A stretch of DNA of 9,045 nt from Lachnoclostridium sp. UBA7482. Lineage in GTDB: Bacteria; Bacillota; Clostridia; Lachnospirales; Lachnospiraceae. The DNA lies in contig DLOO01000076.1 in NCBI GenBank assembly GCA_002479645.1, positions 3,934 through 12,978 of the forward strand, in the 5' to 3' direction. Within the stretch, counting starts at the first letter, position 1; each line of letters begins with the position of its first letter. The notes beneath the pieces are model-generated. The model had not been told where the DNA came from, did no database searches, and was given only the letters and a program-made list of their open reading frames with translations. The position numbers and the translations under genes were made by a program. Shown in pieces: positions 1 to 6,980 of this stretch.

Positions 1-482
1 TTCCGCTCCTCCCTGAGCCGAACCCGGAGCAAACGGAAGAAATCCTGTAAGACGGCGCGGCACTCGTCCGCAAGGACGCCCTCGGTTACTTCCGTGAAGT
101 GATTCAGACCCGGCATATGCAGAAGATTTACAATGGAGCCGGCGCAGCCGGCCTTGGGGTTGCGCACACCCATGACAACATGATCCATACGAGCCTGCAC
201 AATCGCGCCGGCGCACATGGGGCAGGGTTCCAGCGTCACATACATGGTGCAGCCTTCGAGGCGCCAGTCGCCCAATACGCGGCATGCCTTGCGAATCGCC
301 ATGATTTCTGCATGAGCCAGGGCGTTGTGTTCGGTTGTTCGCCGGTTATATCCGCGGGCGATGACTTTACCCTCGCAGACAATGACGCAGCCAATGGGAA
401 CCTCGCCGATAGCGGCGGCTTTTTTTGCCTGTGTCAGGGCTTGCTTCATATATTTTTCAGCAGGATTTTTCATTGTCGGCAT
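1..482 (-). CDS. tadA: tRNA-specific adenosine deaminase, 3' end cut by the window edge
   Basis: The product deaminates adenosine 34 to inosine in the anticodon of tRNA-Arg(ACG), letting one tRNA read several codons; it acts in the cytoplasm as a zinc enzyme. 160 codons are visible, close to the full family length. The cytidine/deoxycytidylate deaminase zinc site is complete: HAE at residues 57-59 (His57 zinc ligand, Glu59 proton shuttle) and PCPMC at 86-90 (Cys87 and Cys90 zinc ligands). VPIGCVIV (29-36), the NALAHAE context and a GAGAIVQAR-like stretch after the cysteines are typical of TadA rather than cytidine deaminase. I chose the ATG at 482 because GTGAGG lies 4 bases before it; the in-frame ATG at 473 is the alternative. 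It is transcribed away from the cyclic di-GMP genes. The reading frame runs open through position 1, so the stop is outside the window. Confidence 0.95.
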   Translation of the reverse strand, partial: MPTMKNPAEKYMKQALTQAKKAAAIGEVPIGCVIVCEGKVIARGYNRRTTEHNALAHAEIMAIRKACRVLGDWRLEGCTMYVTLEPCPMCAGAIVQARMDHVVMGVRNPKAGCAGSIVNLLHMPGLNHFTEVTEGVLADECRAVLQDFFRLLRVRLREER

Positions 483-494
483 TTTTCCTCACAT

Positions 495-523
495 TTGTCA
501 AGCAAAATTTAATTCAGTATAGC
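495..523 (+). promoter_or_regulatory. Sigma-A-type promoter for the cyclic di-GMP operon
   Basis: TTGTCA at 495-500 (5 of 6 to TTGACA) and TATAGC at 518-523 (4 of 6 to TATAAT) are separated by exactly 17 bases. Transcription would begin near 530 and produce a leader of about 115 bases carrying the inverted repeats at 557-592. A second, weaker candidate lies closer to the gene: TTGCGA at 585-590 and TAAAAT at 607-612, 16 bases apart, which would make a short leader that skips those repeats. I favour the first, but only transcript mapping can choose. Confidence 0.5.
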
Positions 524-524
524 A
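516..524 (-). promoter_or_regulatory. Extended -10 promoter for tadA
   Basis: On the minus strand this reads TGCTATACT, an extended -10 element (TGn plus TATACT, 5 of 6 matches to TATAAT). No good -35 is present 16-18 bases upstream, which extended -10 promoters can tolerate. Transcription would start near 508-510, giving tadA a leader of about 27 bases that contains its ribosome site. It overlaps the plus-strand -10 at 518-523. Confidence 0.5.
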
Positions 525-556
525 TTGAACATTGAAAATGTATAGTAATTTTGCAA

Positions 557-592
557 TTTTCGCAAATTTTTTTGCGGTTTTTGTTGCGAAAA
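557..592 (+). repeat. Inverted repeat cluster upstream of the cyclase gene
   Basis: TTTTCGCAA at 557-565 is a perfect inverted copy of TTGCGAAAA at 584-592. Between them, CGCAAA at 561-566 can instead pair with TTTGCG at 571-576 around a TTTT loop, and that smaller hairpin is followed by GTTTTTGTT. TTGCAA at 551-556 adds another related palindrome. The two pairings share 561-565 and so exclude each other. This could be a pair of operator half-sites for a dimeric DNA-binding protein, or a weak terminator/antiterminator switch in the leader. The stems are short and AT-rich, so either role is a guess. Confidence 0.4.
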
Positions 593-644
593 AATTGAAT
601 GCGGAGTAAAATTGACTATGCAGATTTGCACATTGGGGGTACTT

Positions 645-2561
645 ATGCATTTAGCGAAACAAAAAACAATCGGATTCTTTATTTCGAGAATCAGTTCCGA
701 GTATCAGAACATGCTGATTAATGAGTTTTCAAAAAGAGCGGCAGAACACGGGTATTATACTTTGGTGTATGTGGCGTTTGGAAGTTATAGAGACACCGAC
801 CTGTTTGTTCGTGGGGAACGTTACATGACACAGCTGCCGGAATATGAAACCTTCAGCGGCATTGTATTGGCAATCGATACGTTTGAAGAGCCGGTTCTGG
901 AAAAACAATTATTGGAAAATATTCGCGCGCGCGCGAAATGTCCTGTTGTATGTGTTCGACGGGAGATAGAAGGATATCACAGCGTTCTTGTAGATGACAA
1001 CAATTCCATGGAATGCATTGCAAAGCATTTGATTGAAGATTGCGGATATAAGGATTTCTGCTACGTCAGCGGGCCGGAAAATCATCCCGACGCGATTCGC
1101 CGAATGGAATGCTTTTTGCGGGTATGCGAGGCGCATAATATCCGAATCGGTATGGACAGTATTTATTACGGTGACTTCTGGAGAAATCACGGAGAGGAGA
1201 TTGTCAGCTGTCTTTTGGATGGAAGGGACAGTTATCCCGATGCTATTGTATGCGCAAATGATTATATGGCTTTTTCTGTAAGCAATGCGCTGGCAAGCAG
1301 AGGGATTCGTGTTCCGGATGATATTGCCGTTACCGGGTTTGATAATCTTTTGGAGGCCAGCGCAGCGGTTCCGCCTCTTACTACGGTTGAAATGAATGTC
1401 AAGGGTCTTGCGGAGTGCGCCATGACGACACTGGAGCGCCTGCGGAACGGGGAAAAGGTGCCGATGGAGCAATATATTGCTACTTCGCTTGTAATCAGAG
1501 AGTCCTGCGGAAGCAAGGCGCCGAAGGAAGACAACATTAATTCCAATGTGCACAGACATTATGAAATGTATTGTAAAAGCAAGGAGCATATGCATCAGAT
1601 TGCATTTATGTCAGTGGACGACAGTTCGGTCAATGATTTTGATGCACTCAACCGCGTTATTTATCATTACGTTTTTAATAATAGCCGATTCCGCGATTTC
1701 TTTATTGCTCTGTGTGATTACGACTGGTCAAAGGAAGACAGCTCTGTGATGAATGGATTCACGAAGCGGATGCATTTGCGTACAGTCATTCAGAACAACC
1801 GTTTCCTGGGATATGTGGATCACGTGTATGATAAGGCGGATTTGCTGACCGAGGAGTATCTGTGCGAAAATCCGTGCGCGTATCTTATTGTGCCGCTCCA
1901 TTATCGAAACCGGTGTTTGGGTTATGCGATGATTAACTTCTGGGAGAACCAGATTGACAGCACGTTCCTGCAATATTTTATCATGAATATTTCCAATACT
2001 CTGGAAAATATCCGCATTCGTAAAAAAATGGGACGGTTGATTGATACCTTGCAGGAAATGTATGTAAGCGATGCGTTGACGAATCTTTCAAATCGACGTG
2101 GTTACGAGAAGCAGGTCGGGGCAATGTACGAGACTGCGGTACGCGAGAACCGCAGTATGGCTCTTGCAAGTATCGATATGGATGGTCTTAAAGTGATCAA
2201 TGATACTTTTGGACATGCACATGGTGATATTGCTTTGAAGGCAATTGCAAATGCCATTTCCTCTGCCGGATTTTCGGGAGAGCAGTTTTTCCGTGTGGGC
2301 GGCGACGAGTTTATGGTTGCGGCGCTTGACTATGACGAACGCATGATGGAACGCTACCGGGAGCGTCTGGAAGGCTTCCTGGCGGATTATAACAGACGTG
2401 CAAAACGCCCCTACATGGTGCAGACCAGTGTCGGTTATATTATTTGTGATCCGGCAGACAAGCATTCGCTGCAGGAATGGATGGCGCTTTGCGACCAGAA
2501 GATGTATGACGACAAGGAAAAAAGAAGATGTAATCGTAAAATAATCAAAGAACAGAATTAA
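645..2561 (+). CDS. Soluble sensor diguanylate cyclase: LacI-type ligand-binding domain, GAF-like region, GGDEF
   Basis: Predicted to make cyclic di-GMP from two GTP in the cytoplasm under control of a bound small molecule. From ATG 645 it has 638 residues. Residues 7-287 resemble the Peripla_BP_3 sugar-binding core of LacI-family repressors (IGFFISRI at the start, AIVCANDYMA and IAVTGFDN near the end), but there is no helix-turn-helix, signal peptide or membrane segment. Residues about 318-455 look GAF-like. The cyclase domain spans about 472-627: DALTNLSNRRG, metal-binding Asp511 with DMDGLKVIND, GHAHGD, and an intact RVGGDEF with GGDEF at 552-556. The RxxD inhibitory site expected five residues before GGDEF is absent. 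I chose ATG 645 because GGGGG at 635-639 sits 5 bases before it; TTG 612 after GGAG, or ATG 618, would add 11 or 9 residues that belong to no domain. The next gene follows after 34 bases, implying one operon. The ligand is unknown; a sugar is inferred from the fold. Confidence 0.9.
   Translation: MHLAKQKTIGFFISRISSEYQNMLINEFSKRAAEHGYYTLVYVAFGSYRDTDLFVRGERYMTQLPEYETFSGIVLAIDTFEEPVLEKQLLENIRARAKCPVVCVRREIEGYHSVLVDDNNSMECIAKHLIEDCGYKDFCYVSGPENHPDAIRRMECFLRVCEAHNIRIGMDSIYYGDFWRNHGEEIVSCLLDGRDSYPDAIVCANDYMAFSVSNALASRGIRVPDDIAVTGFDNLLEASAAVPPLTTVEMNVKGLAECAMTTLERLRNGEKVPMEQYIATSLVIRESCGSKAPKEDNINSNVHRHYEMYCKSKEHMHQIAFMSVDDSSVNDFDALNRVIYHYVFNNSRFRDFFIALCDYDWSKEDSSVMNGFTKRMHLRTVIQNNRFLGYVDHVYDKADLLTEEYLCENPCAYLIVPLHYRNRCLGYAMINFWENQIDSTFLQYFIMNISNTLENIRIRKKMGRLIDTLQEMYVSDALTNLSNRRGYEKQVGAMYETAVRENRSMALASIDMDGLKVINDTFGHAHGDIALKAIANAISSAGFSGEQFFRVGGDEFMVAALDYDERMMERYRERLEGFLADYNRRAKRPYMVQTSVGYIICDPADKHSLQEWMALCDQKMYDDKEKRRCNRKIIKEQN
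922..937. repeat. (CG)6 tract inside a 16-base perfect palindrome
   Basis: TTCGCGCGCGCGCGAA reads the same on both strands and contains six consecutive CG dinucleotides at 924-935. It lies inside the cyclase coding region, encoding Arg-Ala-Arg-Ala at residues 94-97 in the ligand-binding domain. Its flanks share the TTCGC/GCGAA pattern with the inverted repeat upstream of the gene. It may be chance codon choice, since CGC and GCG are both ordinary codons here. Confidence 0.7.
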
Positions 2562-2595
2562 TTCATAGAAAAACGGGAAGAAAAAGGGGATTTTG

Positions 2596-5376
2596 ATGAT
2601 TCAGTTAGATGACAATGAGAAAAAACGATTATTATCGATTTTTTCGGCAAACCTGCCGGCATATCGAAAGTCGATGAAGCTTTCACAGGAAGAATTCGGC
2701 GATATGATCGGCATTACCAGACAGACGGTCAGTTCTATTGAAAGAGGAGCCTATCCTCTGACCTGGTCGATTTTTCTGTCCTGTCTGTTTATGTGCTCTA
2801 ACGACCACCGGGCAAGAAAACTGATTTTTAACTCCTTTGCGGGGGAATCGGTTATTTTGGGATATCTGGACAGTATAATAAAGGATGGTGCGGCTGCGCA
2901 GGCGGATGCAACCAGAGGCCATGCGCGCCAGATATTTTACGGTACCTGTACTATTAAGGATGCGCCGGCCTATCCGGTCTGCGAGATGGATGCGGCAACC
3001 GAGGAATTGTTTGGAATTGTCTCTCCAAAGCCCGGCAGCGAGGTTTCGTACCTTAACCTGGTTTTTGAAGAGGATCGCGCGGTTGTAAAGAATATTCTGG
3101 ATGAGAAGCTTCGCAAGCAGATGGTTATCTGTCTGGAGCATCGTGTGGTTACCGCAGAAAATCAGGTGGTTTCGGTACAATGCTTTATCCGCAGACAGAA
3201 GAAAATGATGAAAAACGGCTTGTTTGACATCACCATTACCCAGGTGAGCGGGGAAATGTTCCGCCGTCGTCAGGTTTCCGGTCTGATGGAGAAGCTTCCG
3301 GTTGGCGTAGTCGTATTTGATTACCGGGGGAAACCATCGCGGGATAACATTCCGGAGATTTATTATGCAAATGAGACGTTTTACAATGTAATCGGTCATA
3401 CGGCGGAGCAGTTTGCTTCGATTCACAACAATTACCTGCCGGACATTATTGCACCGCACGATGTGCGCAACGTTCAGCATTTGCTTGACCCTAAGCATAG
3501 CGAACATCAGGTGGTTGAGGCGGATTTCCGTATTAACCGTTTTGATGGAAGTGTGACCTGGGTGCACAGCAGCGTGCTTATTGTCAGCCGCTCCGAGGAA
3601 AAAGGCTCCTTTGTCAGCTGCACGCTGACGGAGATTACCGAGCGTGTCAATGCGGAAATGTCTATGAAATACCAGCTGGATCGCTATCGGCAGATGGACG
3701 ATGTGTCGGAGGCGATGCAGGTTGGCTATGATGTGGAGAAGGACGAGCTGACATTGCCCGCGCAGTTGTGTGAAAGCAGCGGTTTGGACAGTGTAATTGC
3801 CGGAGTTCGCAAGGAAAAACGTTTGGGCGAGCTGGTGCAGGGAGAGGACCGCGAGACGTTTACGGCTTTCTGTCAGGATGTCATGGAACATAATAAAAAC
3901 GGAAAGGGCGAATTTCGTCTGAAGACGGTAAAGGACGGATACCAGTGGTGCCGTATTCACCTGGCGGCGATTTCCAACGGCGAGGGTAAGGTTATCTACG
4001 TATCGGGGCGTATTGCAGTAATCGAAGAGGAACGACAGATTCGCAAGGAACGCAATAATGACCGTATGTTAATCAATCGCCTGGCTTCGACCGACCGCTT
4101 GACCGGACTTTATAACCGTACCGCTTTCCGTGCACGTATCCAGGAGCTGCTTAAGGATCCGGAGATGGAGCCGGTACACGCAATTATTTATTGTGACATT
4201 AACAATTTCTCCTATATCAATGAAAAATACGGGTACCCTGCAGGCGACCGCATCCTTCGCGATTTCGGCGCCATGTTCCTGCGAAAGGGCAAGCGCTGCT
4301 TTGCATGCCGTCTGCATTCGGATGACTTCATTGTCTATGTCAATGGTGAGACGCAGGAACAGGTACTTGCCAAGCTTCGCGGCTGGAGCAAGGTGTTTGT
4401 AGAGCATCAGACCAAGGAATACCCCGGCATTGGTATTCAGCTGACCAACGGTGTGTATTTCTTAAAGCGTGGCGAGTCGGATATTCCGCTTGCCATGGAC
4501 AATGCAAACCTTGCCAGAAAGCAGGCAAAGGCAGAACAGAATAAGTCATATTGCATTTGCACGGAGGCGCTTCGTGCCCGCAGAAATTACGAACAGAGTA
4601 TTGCCGGTGAAATTGCAAATGCGATTAAGGACAATAAGATTGAGGTTTTTCTTCAGCCGAAATTCGCGATGAACTCCCGGGAAATTATCGGAGCGGAAGC
4701 GCTGGCACGCTGGAGAAATGACGACGGAACCTACCGTTCGCCTGCGGATTTCGTACCGATTTTGGAGAAGACCGGACACATTACGGATCTTGATTTCTTC
4801 ATCTATACCAGCGTGCTGCAGATTCTCCGCCGCTGGAAAAAGGCCGGTGTGCGAATGATTCCCATCTCGATTAACTTCTCAAACAGCACATCCATTAACG
4901 GATTTGAGGAACGAATTACACGATTGGCAGAGCAGTACGGTGTGGACGGCAGGTTCCTGGAGCTTGAGATTAACGAATGCACGCTAAATGACCGTGAGAA
5001 GGAAGCGGTCATGCTTGTGAAGCTTCAAAATCAGGGTTTCCGCATTACCTTGGATGATTTCGGTTCCGGTAACCGGTCACTGACAATGTTGATCAATGCG
5101 CCGGTGAATATGGTGAAGATCAATCGGACATTCTTAGAGCATATCGGCAATTCAAAGCGTGAGCGTGAATATGTCCGTTGTATGTGTGAAATGATTGCTT
5201 CTGTTAAAAAAGAAGCGATTTTCGCAGGCGTGGAGACGGAAGAACAGGTAGAATTTCTCAGTAACTGCGGCTTTACGAAGGCGCAGGGATATTTGTTTGA
5301 ACGCCCGATTCCGATTGGACAGTTCGAGGAGAAATATCTTCGCCCGATTCCGCCGGACAGCCAAGCGGCCGTGTGA
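2596..5376 (+). CDS. XRE-type DNA-binding protein with PAS-like modules, degenerate GGDEF and altered EAL domain
   Basis: A 926-residue cytoplasmic protein with no membrane segment. Residues about 20-65 form a Cro/CI (XRE) helix-turn-helix: LSQEEFGDMIGI then recognition helix TRQTVSSIERG. Three PAS-like modules follow at about 113-218, 228-350 (best: VGVVVFDYRG, YYANETFYNVIG) and 365-475. The GGDEF domain (490-655) is degenerate: Asp534 is kept but the second acidic position is Asn536, and the signature reads HSDDF at 574-578, so cyclase activity is very unlikely. The EAL domain (665-915) keeps Glu701 of EAL, Asn760, Glu791, Glu794, Asp820-Asp821, Lys841 and Gln897. However the usual AEGVE reads FAGVE, putting Ala877 in place of a conserved catalytic glutamate, and KID reads KIN (Asn843). 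Phosphodiesterase activity is therefore doubtful, and cyclic di-GMP binding may remain. ATG 2596 has AGGGGA at 2585-2590, 5 bases before it. Likely co-transcribed with the cyclase 34 bases upstream. A DNA-binding, cyclic di-GMP-responsive regulator is my inference. Confidence 0.88.
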   Translation: MIQLDDNEKKRLLSIFSANLPAYRKSMKLSQEEFGDMIGITRQTVSSIERGAYPLTWSIFLSCLFMCSNDHRARKLIFNSFAGESVILGYLDSIIKDGAAAQADATRGHARQIFYGTCTIKDAPAYPVCEMDAATEELFGIVSPKPGSEVSYLNLVFEEDRAVVKNILDEKLRKQMVICLEHRVVTAENQVVSVQCFIRRQKKMMKNGLFDITITQVSGEMFRRRQVSGLMEKLPVGVVVFDYRGKPSRDNIPEIYYANETFYNVIGHTAEQFASIHNNYLPDIIAPHDVRNVQHLLDPKHSEHQVVEADFRINRFDGSVTWVHSSVLIVSRSEEKGSFVSCTLTEITERVNAEMSMKYQLDRYRQMDDVSEAMQVGYDVEKDELTLPAQLCESSGLDSVIAGVRKEKRLGELVQGEDRETFTAFCQDVMEHNKNGKGEFRLKTVKDGYQWCRIHLAAISNGEGKVIYVSGRIAVIEEERQIRKERNNDRMLINRLASTDRLTGLYNRTAFRARIQELLKDPEMEPVHAIIYCDINNFSYINEKYGYPAGDRILRDFGAMFLRKGKRCFACRLHSDDFIVYVNGETQEQVLAKLRGWSKVFVEHQTKEYPGIGIQLTNGVYFLKRGESDIPLAMDNANLARKQAKAEQNKSYCICTEALRARRNYEQSIAGEIANAIKDNKIEVFLQPKFAMNSREIIGAEALARWRNDDGTYRSPADFVPILEKTGHITDLDFFIYTSVLQILRRWKKAGVRMIPISINFSNSTSINGFEERITRLAEQYGVDGRFLELEINECTLNDREKEAVMLVKLQNQGFRITLDDFGSGNRSLTMLINAPVNMVKINRTFLEHIGNSKREREYVRCMCEMIASVKKEAIFAGVETEEQVEFLSNCGFTKAQGYLFERPIPIGQFEEKYLRPIPPDSQAAV

Positions 5377-5401
5377 GTTTCTGCAAAGAAAAAAATACGG
5401 C

Positions 5402-5433
5402 TTGACAAAATAAGGAAAAGGAATTACCTTATT
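5402..5433 (+). promoter_or_regulatory. TTGACA element and overlapping inverted repeat upstream of asnS
   Basis: A perfect -35 hexamer TTGACA lies at 5402-5407, but the best -10 at 17 bases spacing is only TACCTT (5425-5430), so promoter strength is uncertain. Directly over the spacer and -10 sits a 7-base inverted repeat, AATAAGG at 5409-5415 and CCTTATT at 5427-5433, separated by 11 bases. This is the position expected of a repressor operator. No convincing terminator separates this region from the preceding gene, so read-through into asnS is also possible. Confidence 0.35.
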
Positions 5434-5457
5434 CAAATATATAAATATCGTTATGTA

Positions 5458-5480
5458 CCGGGAAAACACCGTTTTTCGGG
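5458..5480 (+). promoter_or_regulatory. Hairpin in the asnS leader
   Basis: GGAAAAC at 5461-5467 pairs with GTTTTTC at 5471-5477 around an ACC loop (one G-U pair), and after one mismatch CC at 5458-5459 pairs with GG at 5479-5480. It ends 17 bases before the asnS ribosome site. No run of T follows, so it is not an intrinsic terminator, and no T-box consensus is present in the 134-base gap. A role in mRNA stability or translation is possible but unsupported. Confidence 0.35.
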
Positions 5481-5510
5481 GCATGATAGGACTTGTTGGA
5501 GGCGTTTGAC

Positions 5511-6902
5511 ATGAATTTGATTACGATTAAGCAGCTTTATAAAAACAAAGAACAGTACTGCGGAACCAAGGTTACCGTAGGCGGCTGGGTTCGCAGCAAC
5601 CGTGATTCCAAGGCATTTGGTTTCCTTGTAATTAACGACGGAACTTATTTTGAGACTTTGCAGATTGTTTATCACGACGGCATGGAGGGATTTGCAGAGA
5701 CCTGTAAGCTCGGTGTCGGTACCGCGGTTATCGTTGAAGGTGACTTGGTAGCAACTCCGGACGCAAAGCAGCCCTTTGAGATTCAGGCGACTTCCGTTGT
5801 TGTGGAAGGAGCGTCCACTCCGGATTATCCGCTGCAGAAGAAGCGTCACACACTGGAGTACCTTCGTACCATGACACATCTTCGTCCCAGAACCAATACC
5901 TTTCAGGCCGTATTTAGAGTACGTTCTCTGGCAGCATATGCGATTCACAAGTTCTTTCAGGAGAGGGATTTCGTTTACGTTCATACTCCCCTGATTACCG
6001 GAAGCGACTGTGAGGGCGCCGGCGAGATGTTTCAGGTAACTACCATGGATCTTAACAACATTCCGAAAACAGAGGATGGCAGGGTAGATTTTGGCAGGGA
6101 TTTCTTCAACAAGCCTACCAACCTTACCGTAAGCGGTCAGCTTAACGGCGAAACTTATGCAATGGCATTCCGCAATATTTATACCTTTGGACCGACCTTC
6201 CGTGCAGAGAACTCCAACACGACCCGCCACGCGGCTGAGTTCTGGATGATTGAACCGGAGATTGCATTTGCAGATCTTGCGGATGATATGAATCTTGCGG
6301 AGAGTATGATTAAATATATCATCCGTTATGTGCTTGAAAATGCTCCCGAGGAGATGAAGTTCTTCAACAGCTTTGTAGATAAGGGACTGATTGAACGACT
6401 CGAGCATGTGGCTTCCTCTGAGTTTGGCCATGTGACCTATACCGAGGCGATTGAGATTCTTGAGAAAAATAATGACAAATTCGATTACAAGGTAAGCTGG
6501 GGCTGCGATCTTCAGACCGAGCACGAGCGTTACCTGACCGAGGAAATCTTCAAGAAGCCGGTATTTGTAACCGATTATCCGAAGGATATTAAGGCATTTT
6601 ATATGAAGCTGAATCCCGACGGAAAGACCGTGGCCGCTATGGACTGTCTGGTACCCGGCATCGGAGAAATCATCGGCGGTTCCCAGCGTGAGGACGACTA
6701 CGATATCCTCGTTGCACGTATGGAAGAGCTTGGACTTAAGAAAGAGGACTATGATTTCTATCTTGACCTTCGCAAGTACGGTTCCGCACGTCATGCAGGC
6801 TTCGGTCTTGGCTTCGAGCGCTGCATCATGTACCTGACCGGTATGGGCAATATCCGTGACGTTATTCCGTTCCCGAGAACCGTAAATAACTGCGATCTGT
6901 AA
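5511..6902 (+). CDS. asnS: Asparaginyl-tRNA synthetase
   Basis: Charges tRNA-Asn with asparagine using ATP in the cytoplasm; class IIb aminoacyl-tRNA synthetase. The 463-residue length is standard for bacterial AsnS. An OB-fold anticodon-binding domain occupies about residues 15-100 ([24 protein letters not shown]). The catalytic domain follows: motif 1 region around [20 protein letters not shown] (155-174), motif 2 [21 protein letters not shown] (230-250, Arg231 and Glu233 for ATP), IIGGSQRE (387-394) and motif 3 GFGLGFER (430-437), ending [10 protein letters not shown], which marks AsnS rather than AspS. ATG 5511 is chosen because GGAGG at 5498-5502 precedes it by 8 bases and the OB-fold then starts at the usual distance; a longer frame opening at 5493 would put this ribosome site inside the coding region. 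A terminator follows at 6921. No irregular residues seen. Confidence 0.97.
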   Translation: MNLITIKQLYKNKEQYCGTKVTVGGWVRSNRDSKAFGFLVINDGTYFETLQIVYHDGMEGFAETCKLGVGTAVIVEGDLVATPDAKQPFEIQATSVVVEGASTPDYPLQKKRHTLEYLRTMTHLRPRTNTFQAVFRVRSLAAYAIHKFFQERDFVYVHTPLITGSDCEGAGEMFQVTTMDLNNIPKTEDGRVDFGRDFFNKPTNLTVSGQLNGETYAMAFRNIYTFGPTFRAENSNTTRHAAEFWMIEPEIAFADLADDMNLAESMIKYIIRYVLENAPEEMKFFNSFVDKGLIERLEHVASSEFGHVTYTEAIEILEKNNDKFDYKVSWGCDLQTEHERYLTEEIFKKPVFVTDYPKDIKAFYMKLNPDGKTVAAMDCLVPGIGEIIGGSQREDDYDILVARMEELGLKKEDYDFYLDLRKYGSARHAGFGLGFERCIMYLTGMGNIRDVIPFPRTVNNCDL

Positions 6903-6920
6903 TTTGAGACTGGTTTGAAT

Positions 6921-6951
6921 AGGCTGTAGCTTTGTAGCTGCAGCCTGTTTG
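6921..6951 (+). terminator. Rho-independent terminator after asnS
   Basis: An 11-base stem, 6921-6931 with 6936-6946, contains one G-U pair and closes on a four-base TTGT loop. It is followed by GTTTGT, a short and interrupted T tract. It begins 18 bases after the asnS stop. The stem is strong and the tail modest, so termination is likely but may be incomplete. Confidence 0.75.
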
Positions 6952-6980
6952 TAATCATGGTCGGGACAAGAGGGGGTTTA

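Noticed and set aside
99..512. Plus-strand open frame covering the left end
   Set aside because: It is the shadow of tadA, which has a complete zinc deaminase site on the minus strand.
2683..3960. Open frame of 425 codons on the minus strand opposite the HTH-PAS-GGDEF-EAL gene
   Set aside because: It is antisense to a gene with clear domains, has no ribosome site at its start, and its product has no recognisable motif.
5377..5510. T-box riboswitch upstream of asnS
   Set aside because: Many Firmicutes synthetase genes have one, but the gap is only 134 bases and lacks the T-box consensus and a terminator with a T run.
5451..6794. Long open frame of 447 codons on the minus strand opposite asnS
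   Set aside because: It is fully antisense to asnS, whose protein is unmistakable. The reverse-frame product resembles no family I recognise and arises from codon bias in the synthetase.
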